Shown in pieces: positions 33,908 to 43,009 of a stretch of 64,000 nt of DNA. Under the pieces are notes generated by a model. It ran no database searches. It saw only the letters and a program-made list of their open reading frames with translations, and was not told the origin of the DNA. The position numbers were made by a program, and so were the translations under genes. Source of the stretch: CAZYSK01 sp964649415 (lineage in GTDB: Bacteria > Chloroflexota > Anaerolineae > B4-G1); assembly GCA_964649415.1 (NCBI GenBank), contig CAZYSK010000020.1, forward strand, positions 1-64,000. Direction: 5' to 3'. The stretch's first letter is position 1; each line of letters starts with the position of its first letter.

Positions 33908-36645
33908 TTGATCAGTTGCGCGCGGGGACGACGGCGCTCCGGCGGACGTCTGCCGTCCGCATCTATGCCGCGAGCGGGCTGCTGTTGCTGCTTTTCCTGC
34001 AGGCTGTCCTCAGCGGCTCCCTGGCCTCGCCGACTTTCGACGAGTCCTATGATCTGGCCAGGGGGTACGCCTACGCGCGCGGGACGGATCTGCGCATGCA
34101 ACAGGAACATCCCGTGTTGGTGGATGGGCTGGGTGGCCTCATGCTCCTGTTGATGCCGGAACTGACGCCACCGGAACAGATTCCGGGATGGGAGGACGCG
34201 CATCTCTTCCACTTCTCCCAGGCCCTGGTCTGGCAACTGGGCCACGACGTGGACAAGATGGTCTTCCTGGCCCGCTTCCCCGTCGTCGGCCTGGCCCTCA
34301 TTCTGGGAGCGGTCGTGTATCGCTGGGCTGACGACATGTACGCAGGGGCGCGGATGCGGCCAAGGATGGAGCGGATGACCGACCGCCTGCGGTCGGCAAC
34401 ATCCGCGCGGTCCAATGGGGGAGGGCTGCTCGCGCTGGCGCTGTGCGTGTTTAATCCCAACATCGTGGCCCACGCGCGCGTCCTGTCCACCGACCTGGGC
34501 GCGGCCTGCCTGGCGACGGCGACGCTCTACATGTGGTGGCGCTGGGCGCGGAAGCCATCTCCAGGGCGAGTGGCCGGGGTTGCGTGCGTGTTGGGTCTGG
34601 CACTGGCAGCGAAGACGAGCAACACGCTGCTCATCCCCTTGATCGGTGTGCTTAGTGCAATCTGTACCGTGCGCCATCGGAATGGCGCCGAGACGCAAGA
34701 TCTTGCGTCTCTACGGTATCGACGTCATCGGCGCCATCGGAATGGCGCCTTTGTAGAGGGGAAGGTGCGACAGCGCCGCCGATGGCCCAGAGCGGCCGTC
34801 GCCTGGGGGGCGATGGTGGCCGGTGCGCTGCTTGTCTTGTGGGCCCTGTATCGCTTCGAGGTGCGCCCCGCCCCCTATCTCGCCGAGATCGCGCCTTTCC
34901 TGCGGGACATTCCCGTCCCCGCGGCCAGCTATTGGGAGGCCATTACCTGGGTCCAGCACGAGATGGATCTGGGACGTCCGGCTTTCCTGTGGGGCCAGCA
35001 CACAATCTGGGGGTGGTGGTACTACTTCCCCTTCGTCTTCGCGATTAAGACCCCGCTGCCGGTGTTGATCCTGCTGGGGCTGGCGGTGTGGCTGCACGTC
35101 ACGCGCCGCATCAGCCCACGCCCGCCTGCGGACTACGCGCTGTGGATCTATCCGCCGCTCTACTTTGGCCTGTCTGCGTTCAGCACCCTGAACCTGGGCT
35201 ACCGGCATATCCTCAGCACCGTGCCCTTGATGACCATATACACGGCTCAGATCGTCGCGTGGCCCAGACTGAGGTCTGGGTGGGTGCGCCGGGGACTTGG
35301 CGTCCTGCTGGCCTGGCTGGTGATCACCGCCGTGGCTATCTTCCCCCACCATTTGGCCTACTTCAACGAACTGGTCGGAGGGCCGTCCAACGGGTATCGC
35401 TACCTGGTGGACTCGAACCTGGACTGGGGGCAGGGACTGAAACACCTGCGACGCTATCTCACCGAACACGGGATTGATGATCTCTGGCTGGGTTACTTCG
35501 GTACGGCTGACCCGGCCTATTTCTTGGAAGCGTCGGGTATTCATCACCGATCCCTCTTTGCCCCCAGTTCCACCAATCCCGCCGAGGGTTTCGCCCCGAT
35601 CAACCCGGCACCGGGCTGGTACGCCATCAGCGCCACGGTGTTGCAGGGTCCCTTCTCGCCGGAGCCGGATCTCTTCGACTGGTTCCGCCGCCACGAGCCG
35701 GTGGCGAAAGTCGGTTACTCGATATTCGTCTACCGGGTGGAGGCGGACCCGGATCCACCGACCTGGCTGGGGTTCTGCTTCGCGCCTGACGACTCTGCGG
35801 ACATTGACCCTGCGTCCGCGGACGTTGACCGTGCCTCCGATAAGATTGAGCTGGACGACGACTGGATCGCCCACCGCTTCGGCGCGGGGATCGACCGGGT
35901 GGTGCATTTCGACTGCGCGCAGTCCTGGGTCTGCCCGGCGAGCGATGAGCCAGGATGGTACCTGGTGCCGGATGCACAGGTGCCCCTTTGGGCGCGGGAA
36001 CCGCGCCCCTACGAGCGGGTGATGGGCGCTGAAATCATCTACCACGAGCGGGGCTTGCGCGCTTCGCCCGGCTACACGGTCGTCAGGGTATCGAGCGGAT
36101 GCGGACAGGGTGCGTCCGTGGAGCAATCCCTTGAAGAGATCGCGCCCGTGCAGGAAGCGTGGTCGAGCCCGGCGTTGGCTCCCACCGACTCCGACCCCGT
36201 GACGGCGCTGCCCGTGCCGCTGGACTTGGGGGGGCAGGTCGAGTTTCTGGGGTATGGCCTCGGCTCACCGGACGCCCATCTAGCGGGGGACGCAGATTCC
36301 AAGGGCCCCTCTCAGTCGAGCGAGTTGGTGCTGACGACCGCCTGGCGGGTGACCGCCCGGGCGGAACAGCCGCCCTTGTCCGTCTTTGCCCACCTGGTCG
36401 ATCCGGCGGGGGCCGCAAGCGTCGGCGACGGGCTCGGGTTCTCTGCCATTCAGTGGAACCCTGGCGATGTCTTCGTCCAACGCAGTCGCCTGGAGCTTCC
36501 AGCGGACCTAGCCCCCGGGCGCTACTGGCTACAGGTCGGCGTGTATTCGCTGGCCACTGACGAGCGGCTGCCGGTTCTGCAGGACGGGCAGCCGGTCAGC
36601 GACCGTATCCTGTTGGCCCCGGTCGAGTGGGGGAAGGAACGATGA
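33904..36645 (+). CDS. GT-C glycosyltransferase, ArnT/PMT-like
   Basis: A 913-residue protein with ATGA overlap to the previous gene. First-loop motif PTFDESYDLARGYAYA, then EHPVLVDGL, VFNPNIVAHARVLSTDLG, LNLGYRHILSTVPL, YRYLVDSNLDWGQGLKHL and WLGYFGTADPAYF. C-terminal beta domains end with GRYWLQVGVYSLATDERL. Repeat-derived segments lie between helices: two GCCATCGGAATGGC elements and one 22-bp palindrome at 34674-34757 (RHRNGAETQDLASLRY...), and GGGCGCGGGAACCGCGCCC near 35990. Confidence 0.87.
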   Translation: MIDQLRAGTTALRRTSAVRIYAASGLLLLLFLQAVLSGSLASPTFDESYDLARGYAYARGTDLRMQQEHPVLVDGLGGLMLLLMPELTPPEQIPGWEDAHLFHFSQALVWQLGHDVDKMVFLARFPVVGLALILGAVVYRWADDMYAGARMRPRMERMTDRLRSATSARSNGGGLLALALCVFNPNIVAHARVLSTDLGAACLATATLYMWWRWARKPSPGRVAGVACVLGLALAAKTSNTLLIPLIGVLSAICTVRHRNGAETQDLASLRYRRHRRHRNGAFVEGKVRQRRRWPRAAVAWGAMVAGALLVLWALYRFEVRPAPYLAEIAPFLRDIPVPAASYWEAITWVQHEMDLGRPAFLWGQHTIWGWWYYFPFVFAIKTPLPVLILLGLAVWLHVTRRISPRPPADYALWIYPPLYFGLSAFSTLNLGYRHILSTVPLMTIYTAQIVAWPRLRSGWVRRGLGVLLAWLVITAVAIFPHHLAYFNELVGGPSNGYRYLVDSNLDWGQGLKHLRRYLTEHGIDDLWLGYFGTADPAYFLEASGIHHRSLFAPSSTNPAEGFAPINPAPGWYAISATVLQGPFSPEPDLFDWFRRHEPVAKVGYSIFVYRVEADPDPPTWLGFCFAPDDSADIDPASADVDRASDKIELDDDWIAHRFGAGIDRVVHFDCAQSWVCPASDEPGWYLVPDAQVPLWAREPRPYERVMGAEIIYHERGLRASPGYTVVRVSSGCGQGASVEQSLEEIAPVQEAWSSPALAPTDSDPVTALPVPLDLGGQVEFLGYGLGSPDAHLAGDADSKGPSQSSELVLTTAWRVTARAEQPPLSVFAHLVDPAGAASVGDGLGFSAIQWNPGDVFVQRSRLELPADLAPGRYWLQVGVYSLATDERLPVLQDGQPVSDRILLAPVEWGKER
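34674..34757. repeat. Composite palindrome island inside a glycosyltransferase gene
   Basis: GCGCCATCGGAATGGCGCC-type elements near 34672-34689 and 34731-34749 flank the perfect palindrome GAGACGCAAGA plus complement (34690-34711), which is followed by CTAC. All are in frame in a loop between helices. Confidence 0.8.
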
Positions 36646-39404
36646 AGGGGCAGGGAAAGCAAACCCCAAATCCCAAGGGCCAAATTCCAAGGGGCAGAAT
36701 GCCGCGGAGAGGGACGTCCGGGCGGTCGGACGGCGGAGAGCGAGACGGTCCGGGGGGGAAACGTCCGTTGGCGCTGGTCGGACTGTTGCTCGTGTTTCTG
36801 ATCCTGTCAACGGTCTACAACGCCGTCTCTACCCCATTCGAGGCTCCCGACGAGATCGGGCATTTCTACTACGTGGTCCACCTTGTCCAGACGGGGCGGT
36901 TGCCGGTGGTGCCTGCAGAGGGCGCGCACCCGCATTATGAGCACGAGGGCGCGCAACCCCCACTGTACTACGCGGGTGCCGCGCTCCTCGTGCGCGCGCT
37001 GTCCGGGCCGCTCGGGCTCGATCTGCAGGATGCCGCAGAGCCGCTGGAGATCAACCCGCATTCGACCTGTGGCCGGCCTGACGCGCGGTACAACGTGGCT
37101 TACCTGGCGCACGACCCGCACGTCGAGCGATTCCCTTATCAGGGCCGGGTGCGCGTGCTTCACGTCGTCCGGCTGTGGTCCTCCCTGTTGGGCGTGTTGG
37201 CCGTCGCGGGGGTATTCGCGGCGGTGCGACTGGCTTTCCCAGACCTGTCTCACGCGGCCTGGCTGGCGGTGGGCCTGACGGCCTTCAACCCGGAATTTCT
37301 GTTCACCGCGGCTGCCGTGAGCAACGACGCGATGGTGATTGCGCTTAGCACGTGGGGCGTCTACCTGGCCTTGCGTCTCCTGGGGGAGGGGGACGGTGGG
37401 ACGTCGCGGACGCAGACGTCCGTTCGGCGGACGTGGGCGCGGTTTCCGCGCCCCTACGACGAACGGGGTGGGCCCGGTGGGGGGAGGTCTCTTTCCTGGC
37501 TGCGGTGGTTGGTACGGCCGGCAGCGCTGGGCATCCTGGCCGGCCTGGCCGCGCTCAGCAAGTTCTCCGGCGCGCTGTTGCTCCCGCTCTTTGGGTTGGT
37601 CATCCTCCTTGCCCCCGTGCTCCGGCGCAGACGGGCGCCGGCTGCCCCCCCCCTGAGCGCATCTAGTCTCTTGCGTCCTGCTGCACGCGCGATTGGAAAT
37701 CGCGGCTACTTTCTGCCTCCTGCATCTGCCTTCCTGGATCTTGCTGTCTGTGTTTTCGCGTTTCTGGCGGTCGCCGGCTGGTGGTTCGCCCGCAACTGGA
37801 CGCTCTACGGGGACCTGACCGGCACGCGCCCGATCCTGGACACGCTGTCTCTGCGCAGCCACATGTCGGTCGGCGTGCTCATGCGCGAGTTTCCGGGCCT
37901 GTTCCGCTCGTGGTGGGGTGTGTTTGGCTGCACGGCTCCGCCGGCTGGATTTTACCTGGTCTATGTGCTGGTCGCGGTGGTCGGTGTGGCGGGGCTGATC
38001 GTGGGCTACGCCGGAAGGGCGCGGAAACCGCAGGCAGGGGCGGATGCGGACATCCGCGTCAGGCGGCAGGTAGGGGCGGATGCAGACATCCGCGTCTGGG
38101 TACGGGTAGGGGCGGATGCGGACATCCGGGTCTGGACACAGATAGGGGTCCTGGTGGTCTGGTTGATGGCGATGGGGGCAGCCTACGTGCGTTGGAACTG
38201 GGCGATCCACGCCTCGAAAGGACGCCTGCTGTATCCGGCGCTGGTCAGCGTGACCGGCTTGCTGGGGCTGGGCTGGGCTCGCTGGGCTATTGGACGCCGC
38301 TGGGTGGCCTGGGCCTTGCTGGGAGGGCTGGCAGTGATGGCGGCGGTGGTTCCCTTCGCGGTGATGGCTCCGCGCGTCGCTCCACCGGCGGTGTACACCG
38401 GGACCGCGGACGTGCAAGCGCCACACGCGCTGGATGGCCGCTTTGGCTCGGACATCGCTCTCTTGGGCTATGATCTGGGGGGTGAGGCAACAGGCGCCGG
38501 CTCGCTCGTTCCTGGCGACTGGATTGACCTGACGCTGTATTGGCAAGCGCTGGGGCAGCCAAGGGCGCATCATACGCTGGCTATCCAGTTGGTCTCGGCG
38601 GTGCCGGGGGAGACGGCGACGTTGGTGAACTTCAACACGTGGACGGGCGGGGGGAACTACCCTACGGGGGTCTGGCAGCCGGGTGAGATCGTCGCGGATC
38701 GCTACCGGCTGCGGTTGCCGGAGGACGTCGAACGGGCCCAGAGTTGGTGGGTGCAGGTGGCGCTGTTCGATCTGGCACATGGCGCTCGGATGCCGTTTGA
38801 CCTGGCGGGCCAACCGGCCGGTGACGTGGCCACACTGACGCGGCTGCGCGTGGGGGCTTCCGACCCGGAGGCACAGGCACCCGCCGCGGAGCAGCGCCTG
38901 GACGAGCCGGTCACGTTCGGCGGGGCGATATCGCTGGACGGGGTGGAGATCACAGTGGACGGGGTGGACACCGCGGATGTTGCGGACGAGGGAAGCGGCC
39001 GCGGTCCAGTTGATCGTGTGTCTGAGGTGCTGCACGTGACGCTCTGGTGGCGCAGCATCGCGCCACTCACGGATGATTACGTCGTCTTCGTTCACCTGTA
39101 CGACACTGAGGGGCGGATGCTGTCCACGGCGGATGGCCCGCCACTCTCGGGTGGTTTCCCCACTTCTATCTGGCGACCCGATGACCGCGTGCGCGATGAC
39201 CGAAGCATCCCGTTGACGGTGGTGGACGCGATCATTGCTTCCCCACCGTCGGCCGGGGAAGGCTCGGACTCTCTGGAGCTTGGCGTGGGGTGGTACGATG
39301 CGGCGACGGGCCTGCGCCTGCCCGCCTCCACCGCGGACGGCGCGCGTCTGCCCAACGACGAGGTCCTGCTAACGACGCCTCTTGTGCGCTCAGCCCCCAA
39401 TTGA
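36642..39404 (+). CDS. Polytopic GT-C-like membrane protein with C-terminal beta domains
   Basis: A 920-residue protein related to the gene at 19973. ATG at 36642 overlaps the previous stop (ATGA) and has GGAAGGA upstream. Motifs: STPFEAPDEIGHFYYVVHLV, HSTCGRPDARYNVAYLAHDP, VAGWWFARNWTLYGDLTG, YPTGVWQPGEIVADRYRLRL. About ten helices precede two beta-sandwich-like domains. The basic N-terminus (to about 40) carries AAATCCCAAG repeats. One loop (38036-38130) consists of three copies of a GCGGATG/CATCCGC palindrome read as GADADIRV. Confidence 0.82.
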   Translation: MKGQGKQTPNPKGQIPRGRMPRRGTSGRSDGGERDGPGGKRPLALVGLLLVFLILSTVYNAVSTPFEAPDEIGHFYYVVHLVQTGRLPVVPAEGAHPHYEHEGAQPPLYYAGAALLVRALSGPLGLDLQDAAEPLEINPHSTCGRPDARYNVAYLAHDPHVERFPYQGRVRVLHVVRLWSSLLGVLAVAGVFAAVRLAFPDLSHAAWLAVGLTAFNPEFLFTAAAVSNDAMVIALSTWGVYLALRLLGEGDGGTSRTQTSVRRTWARFPRPYDERGGPGGGRSLSWLRWLVRPAALGILAGLAALSKFSGALLLPLFGLVILLAPVLRRRRAPAAPPLSASSLLRPAARAIGNRGYFLPPASAFLDLAVCVFAFLAVAGWWFARNWTLYGDLTGTRPILDTLSLRSHMSVGVLMREFPGLFRSWWGVFGCTAPPAGFYLVYVLVAVVGVAGLIVGYAGRARKPQAGADADIRVRRQVGADADIRVWVRVGADADIRVWTQIGVLVVWLMAMGAAYVRWNWAIHASKGRLLYPALVSVTGLLGLGWARWAIGRRWVAWALLGGLAVMAAVVPFAVMAPRVAPPAVYTGTADVQAPHALDGRFGSDIALLGYDLGGEATGAGSLVPGDWIDLTLYWQALGQPRAHHTLAIQLVSAVPGETATLVNFNTWTGGGNYPTGVWQPGEIVADRYRLRLPEDVERAQSWWVQVALFDLAHGARMPFDLAGQPAGDVATLTRLRVGASDPEAQAPAAEQRLDEPVTFGGAISLDGVEITVDGVDTADVADEGSGRGPVDRVSEVLHVTLWWRSIAPLTDDYVVFVHLYDTEGRMLSTADGPPLSGGFPTSIWRPDDRVRDDRSIPLTVVDAIIASPPSAGEGSDSLELGVGWYDAATGLRLPASTADGARLPNDEVLLTTPLVRSAPN
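38036..38130. repeat. Three in-frame GCGGATG/CATCCGC palindromes
   Basis: GCGGATGCGGACATCCGC at about 38040, GCGGATGCAGACATCCGC at about 38077 and a third at about 38112. The second and third are preceded by GTAGGG. Each is translated as GADADIRV. Confidence 0.85.
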
Positions 39405-39441
39405 TTGCCCAAGGCCTCCGCCTTGCCGGTCCCCCGGCTTC

Positions 39442-39513
39442 CTGATTCGCCGACTTGTTGACTTGCCCATTTGCTGATCTGCTGACTTGCCGATTTGCTC
39501 ATTTGTTCATTTG
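39442..39513 (+). repeat. Octamer tandem array (9 x 8 bp, GATTTGCT type)
   Basis: Nine units in perfect 8-bp register: GATTCGCC, GACTTGTT, GACTTGCC, CATTTGCT, GATCTGCT, GACTTGCC, GATTTGCT, CATTTGTT, CATTTGTC. It overlaps the -35 region of the following promoter. Confidence 0.85.
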
Positions 39514-39532
39514 TCATTGATAATGGTATAAT
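39503..39532 (+). promoter_or_regulatory. Promoter with perfect -10, probably leaderless
   Basis: TATAAT at 39527-39532 ends only 7 bp before the ATG at 39540. TTGTTC at 39503-39508, inside the octamer array, is an 18-bp-spaced -35 candidate. Transcription would start at about the start codon. Confidence 0.55.
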
Positions 39533-39539
39533 CCGCCGG

Positions 39540-42500
39540 ATGAGAGTCAAATCCGTCTGGTACGCGTTCGCCGCGCACTGCTCGTCCGTGGCGGTCGGGC
39601 TGTTCCTGGCCCGCGTCTTGCTGGAGGTCGTTCAGCGACCTCTGCCGCGAATCTTCACTATCGTCATCAGCCTTGCAGCGGCATTTGGTGCGTTTGCTGC
39701 CAGCCGCTGGCTGGTTCCCCTGTCCAGAACGCTAGTCCTGCGTCGTCCGGCGCTGGTCGTCAACCATTGGCCGGGCCTGCTGTCGCTGATCTACGTGGTC
39801 TGGCCTCGGCGCGATCCCCTCGTAGCGGGGGGCGTGGCTGTTCTGGCCGTCTTGGCGTGGCTGGTGAGCGGGGAGCGTCGCATCCTTCCCCACTGGACGG
39901 AGCCGCTGGCCGACGGCGTGGTTTTCGTGCTCGCAGCGGTGGTCTACGCAGGCACTGCTGCCCCTGACGTCCTCCCAGCCGATTTCGGTGAGTTCCAGTT
40001 GGTCTCCGCGTTGCTGGGAGTGGCCCACCCACCGGGATTCCCGCTCTACACACTGGCGGGCCACGCATTCATCCGGCTGTTCCCGTGGGGAACCCCGGCC
40101 TACCGGCTAAATCTGATGAGCGGGCTGCTGGCGGCGGGCACGTTGGTGCTGGTGGCTCGAACGACCCGCCTATGGGCACGGGGGTGGTGCATTGGGGGCA
40201 AATCCCAAGACGCTAACGCGGAGGCGCAGAGGCGCAGGGACGCGGAGTTCAAGTCCCAAGACCGCGCGGGTGCACCAACCGCTGCGGTGGGCGACGTCCG
40301 GGTGCTCGTCGGAGGGCTGGCGGCGGCGCTGACGCTGGGCACTGCCACCACCTATTGGGCTCAGGCGACCATTGCCAACGTGCGCACGCCCGCCGTCTTC
40401 TTCACTGCCCTGGCCCTGTACGCTCTCTCCCGCTTCGCCACTGCCGCGTCCGGAGGAGACACTGCCAGAAAGGAGGCAGACGCAGACAGTTGCCAGAAAC
40501 CAGGTTTTTCGGAAAAAACCTGGTTTCTCGGAGAGGTTTCTGCGCGAGATCGGGCCCTCATCCTGCTGGGGCTGGCCCTGGGTTTGGGGGGTGAGCACTA
40601 CCCACCGCTGGCTTTCGTCAGCCTCTTCTTCGTCCTCTACGTGTTGCTGGTTGATCCGCGTTTGGCTGTGCAGCCTCGCCGCTGGTGGCGGCCGGCGCTG
40701 GCTATGTTGGCGGGATTCCTGCCGCTGATCTATCTGCCCATCGCGGGTGCGGTGGACGCTCCACTTGCGCCGCCGGGACTGGATACCGTGTCCGGTTTCC
40801 TTCACCATTTCCTGGCGCAGGGGTTTTCGGGCGACATGTTCGCCTTCGCCAACGTAGTTGACCTTCCGCACCGCCTGGCGCTTATCCCGACCCTGTACCT
40901 CTTTCAGTTTGACGTCGTGCTCTTGGTGGCAGCTCTGCTGGGACTGATCGGGCTCGCCTGGCGCGATTGGAGGCTCTTCGTCCTCTTGGCGGGCAGCCTG
41001 GCATTGCACACCTTCGTCACGGTGACGTATCGTGCGCCTCAGACGGTGGAATACCTGATGCCGGCGTATCTGCCCGTCGCGATCGCCGTCGGGCTCCTGC
41101 CGTGCTGCGCTTGCTCCTTGTTGGCCGGTCGCCCGTTCTCAAGCACGCGCCACCGGTGGGCAGGCACGGGATCTGCCCCTGGCGCTGTCTGCGCGGGCGT
41201 GTGCGCGCTGGTTCTCTGGGCGGGCTTGCGCAACGGCTGGGGGCACGCAGCCAGCTACGTGGAACTGGCCGGGGATCACACGGCCCGCGAGACCGTCGCG
41301 CCGCTGCTGGAGCAGGCCCCCGCCGGCGCGCTGGTGCTGGCCGATTGGCGCTGGGCGACGCCGCTGTGGTACCTCCAGCAGGTTGAGGGGGTGCGCCCCG
41401 ACGTCGAAGTGCGCTACGTCTACCCCGTCGCCGAGGAGGCATATCGGGAGACCTGGCAACGCCACGTCCTTGAGGAAGGGCAGGCCGACCCGGATCGAGC
41501 GATTCTGCTGACGCACTTCTATGAGTTCAGCGGGTACACTGCCGAGCCATGGGCCTCCGGTTTCTTGATCCGACCACGACCGGTGACGGAGCCGGTAGCG
41601 CCTCTCACGCCCGTTGGGCTGACCTTTGGCGACCGCGTGCGGCTGCTGGGATATTGGATCCAGCAGGACAGGTTCTACCCCGGGCAGGTGGCGGAGTTCG
41701 TGCTGGCCTGGCAGCCGGTCAGTCCACTGGACGTGGCTCTATCGGACGCACGACCAATGTCCGCTTTCACCCTGCGGCTGCTGGATACGGAGGGAAAACG
41801 CGTGGCCCAGGCCGACCGGGCATTGGCTTCAGACGTCGCTGTTGGCGAGCTGCGCTTTGCGCGGCTGGTTCTGCCCCTATACCCTGCCCTGCCACCGGGC
41901 CAATACCAGGTGGCGCTGGGGGCCTACGTGGTGAGCGACGCGGGCTTCGAGGACCTGACCGTGGACGGTGGGGAGGCCATGGTCGGGCTGACCGAGTTGG
42001 ATCTGGTGGCGGCACGGGACGTGGGCGCGCGGGCCTCCGGGCAGGGATGCGGCGGATACGGACGGCACTCCGGCGGACCTGCGTGCCTCACTACCAGCAG
42101 ACCTCCGCGCGGTCCGAGGATGGACCTTGTCACCCTGCACCGACAGTCCGTCCCCTTCGCCGGTGGGCCGACGCTGGTCGGAGTGGACTACGATCGGAGC
42201 GTGCCGGGCGTCCTGCGCGTCTATCTGCACTGGCGCGGTGCGGGCGAAGCGGACGTGTGGCAAGTGCGAGTGTGGACGGCTGACGGACCTGGGCGCGGGA
42301 ACCGCGCCCCTACGTCGTCGGATGTCGCGGACGCCGATGCCGATGGACGGTATCCGCTTGCACCTGTCATGCCAGGCGCGTACCGGACGATTGGCATAGA
42401 CCTGCCGGATGCTGGAGATGGCTCCCTGTGGCTCTCACTGACTGGGCCTGAGGGGGAGCAGGCGGGGGCAGCCGGACCGTGGGCCTGGCCCGTACAGGAG

Positions 42501-42935
42501 ATCCGCTTGCCTGGCGCGTCTCCCGAGGCGCGTTTCGTCCCCCTGGGCGATGAGATGGCCGTCATCGGCTTCTCGCCTGGCCGCACCTATCCCTCGCCCT
42601 CCGCTGGCTCTGGGAGGGCTGTGGCGGTGGACGTGACCTTGCTGGCGTTGCGCCCGCTGACCTGTGACGACGCGATGAGCGTCCGGCTGGTGGATTCGGC
42701 AGGCTCGTGGCTGGCCAGGCACGACATGCAGCCGGCTTTGAGCGCCATCCCCACTCTGAAGTGGATCCGCGGCAGCCGGGTCGTGGATCGGCATCTGCTG
42801 GATCTTCCAGAGGGCTTCACCGGTGGGGAGGTCCGGGCCACCCTGGTGGTCTACGAGCGCTTCCGGCTGGCCTCGATTCCGGCCATGGATGGACGTTTCG
42901 ATGAGGTTCCGCTGGGCACCTGGAGCCTCCCGTGA
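39540..42935 (+). CDS. DUF2723-type glycosyltransferase with long C-terminal beta region
   Basis: An 1131-residue protein. The N-terminal half has the DUF2723 (GT-C) signature: ADFGEFQLVSALLGVAHPPG, FPLYTLAGHAFIRLFPWGTP, YRLNLMSGLLAAGTLVLVAR, then LGGEHYPPL. About 12 helices, then roughly 550 residues of repeated beta domains (LTPVGLTFGDRVRLLGYW..., TLVGVDYDRSVPGVLRVYLHW...). A repeat island at 40197-40270 has AAATCCCAAGAC and GCGGAGGCGCAGAGGCGCAG. At 40495 the 34-bp palindrome is read in a different frame from its other copies (QKPGFSEKTWFL). The ATG at 39540 fits the -10 position; an earlier in-frame start at 39495 lies in the octamer array. Confidence 0.87.
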   Translation: MRVKSVWYAFAAHCSSVAVGLFLARVLLEVVQRPLPRIFTIVISLAAAFGAFAASRWLVPLSRTLVLRRPALVVNHWPGLLSLIYVVWPRRDPLVAGGVAVLAVLAWLVSGERRILPHWTEPLADGVVFVLAAVVYAGTAAPDVLPADFGEFQLVSALLGVAHPPGFPLYTLAGHAFIRLFPWGTPAYRLNLMSGLLAAGTLVLVARTTRLWARGWCIGGKSQDANAEAQRRRDAEFKSQDRAGAPTAAVGDVRVLVGGLAAALTLGTATTYWAQATIANVRTPAVFFTALALYALSRFATAASGGDTARKEADADSCQKPGFSEKTWFLGEVSARDRALILLGLALGLGGEHYPPLAFVSLFFVLYVLLVDPRLAVQPRRWWRPALAMLAGFLPLIYLPIAGAVDAPLAPPGLDTVSGFLHHFLAQGFSGDMFAFANVVDLPHRLALIPTLYLFQFDVVLLVAALLGLIGLAWRDWRLFVLLAGSLALHTFVTVTYRAPQTVEYLMPAYLPVAIAVGLLPCCACSLLAGRPFSSTRHRWAGTGSAPGAVCAGVCALVLWAGLRNGWGHAASYVELAGDHTARETVAPLLEQAPAGALVLADWRWATPLWYLQQVEGVRPDVEVRYVYPVAEEAYRETWQRHVLEEGQADPDRAILLTHFYEFSGYTAEPWASGFLIRPRPVTEPVAPLTPVGLTFGDRVRLLGYWIQQDRFYPGQVAEFVLAWQPVSPLDVALSDARPMSAFTLRLLDTEGKRVAQADRALASDVAVGELRFARLVLPLYPALPPGQYQVALGAYVVSDAGFEDLTVDGGEAMVGLTELDLVAARDVGARASGQGCGGYGRHSGGPACLTTSRPPRGPRMDLVTLHRQSVPFAGGPTLVGVDYDRSVPGVLRVYLHWRGAGEADVWQVRVWTADGPGRGNRAPTSSDVADADADGRYPLAPVMPGAYRTIGIDLPDAGDGSLWLSLTGPEGEQAGAAGPWAWPVQEIRLPGASPEARFVPLGDEMAVIGFSPGRTYPSPSAGSGRAVAVDVTLLALRPLTCDDAMSVRLVDSAGSWLARHDMQPALSAIPTLKWIRGSRVVDRHLLDLPEGFTGGEVRATLVVYERFRLASIPAMDGRFDEVPLGTWSLP
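40495..40528. repeat. 34-bp palindrome in frame (copy 3, different reading frame)
   Basis: Same 34 bp as at 27563 and 33277 but translated in another frame (KPGFSEKTWFL). A diverged copy near 44886-44918 in the cyclase gene is read in this second frame too (EKPGPSEETRLL). Confidence 0.9.
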
Positions 42936-42967
42936 GACCCGTGTGCGGGGTGAAGGGTGACAACTCT

Positions 42968-43007
42968 GAATTGCCGATTTGCTGATTTGCTGACTTGCTG
43001 ATTCATC
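42968..43007 (+). repeat. Octamer tandem array (5 x 8 bp, GATTTGCT type)
   Basis: GAATTGCC, GATTTGCT, GATTTGCT, GACTTGCT, GATTCATC in exact 8-bp register, ending 2 bp before the start codon of the next gene. Confidence 0.8.
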
Positions 43008-43009
43008 AT

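Noticed and set aside
36807..39095. Long minus-strand open frame opposite the glycosyltransferase gene
   Set aside because: His/Arg/Gln/Pro-rich composition typical of an antisense shadow in high-GC DNA; the plus-strand gene has clear motifs.
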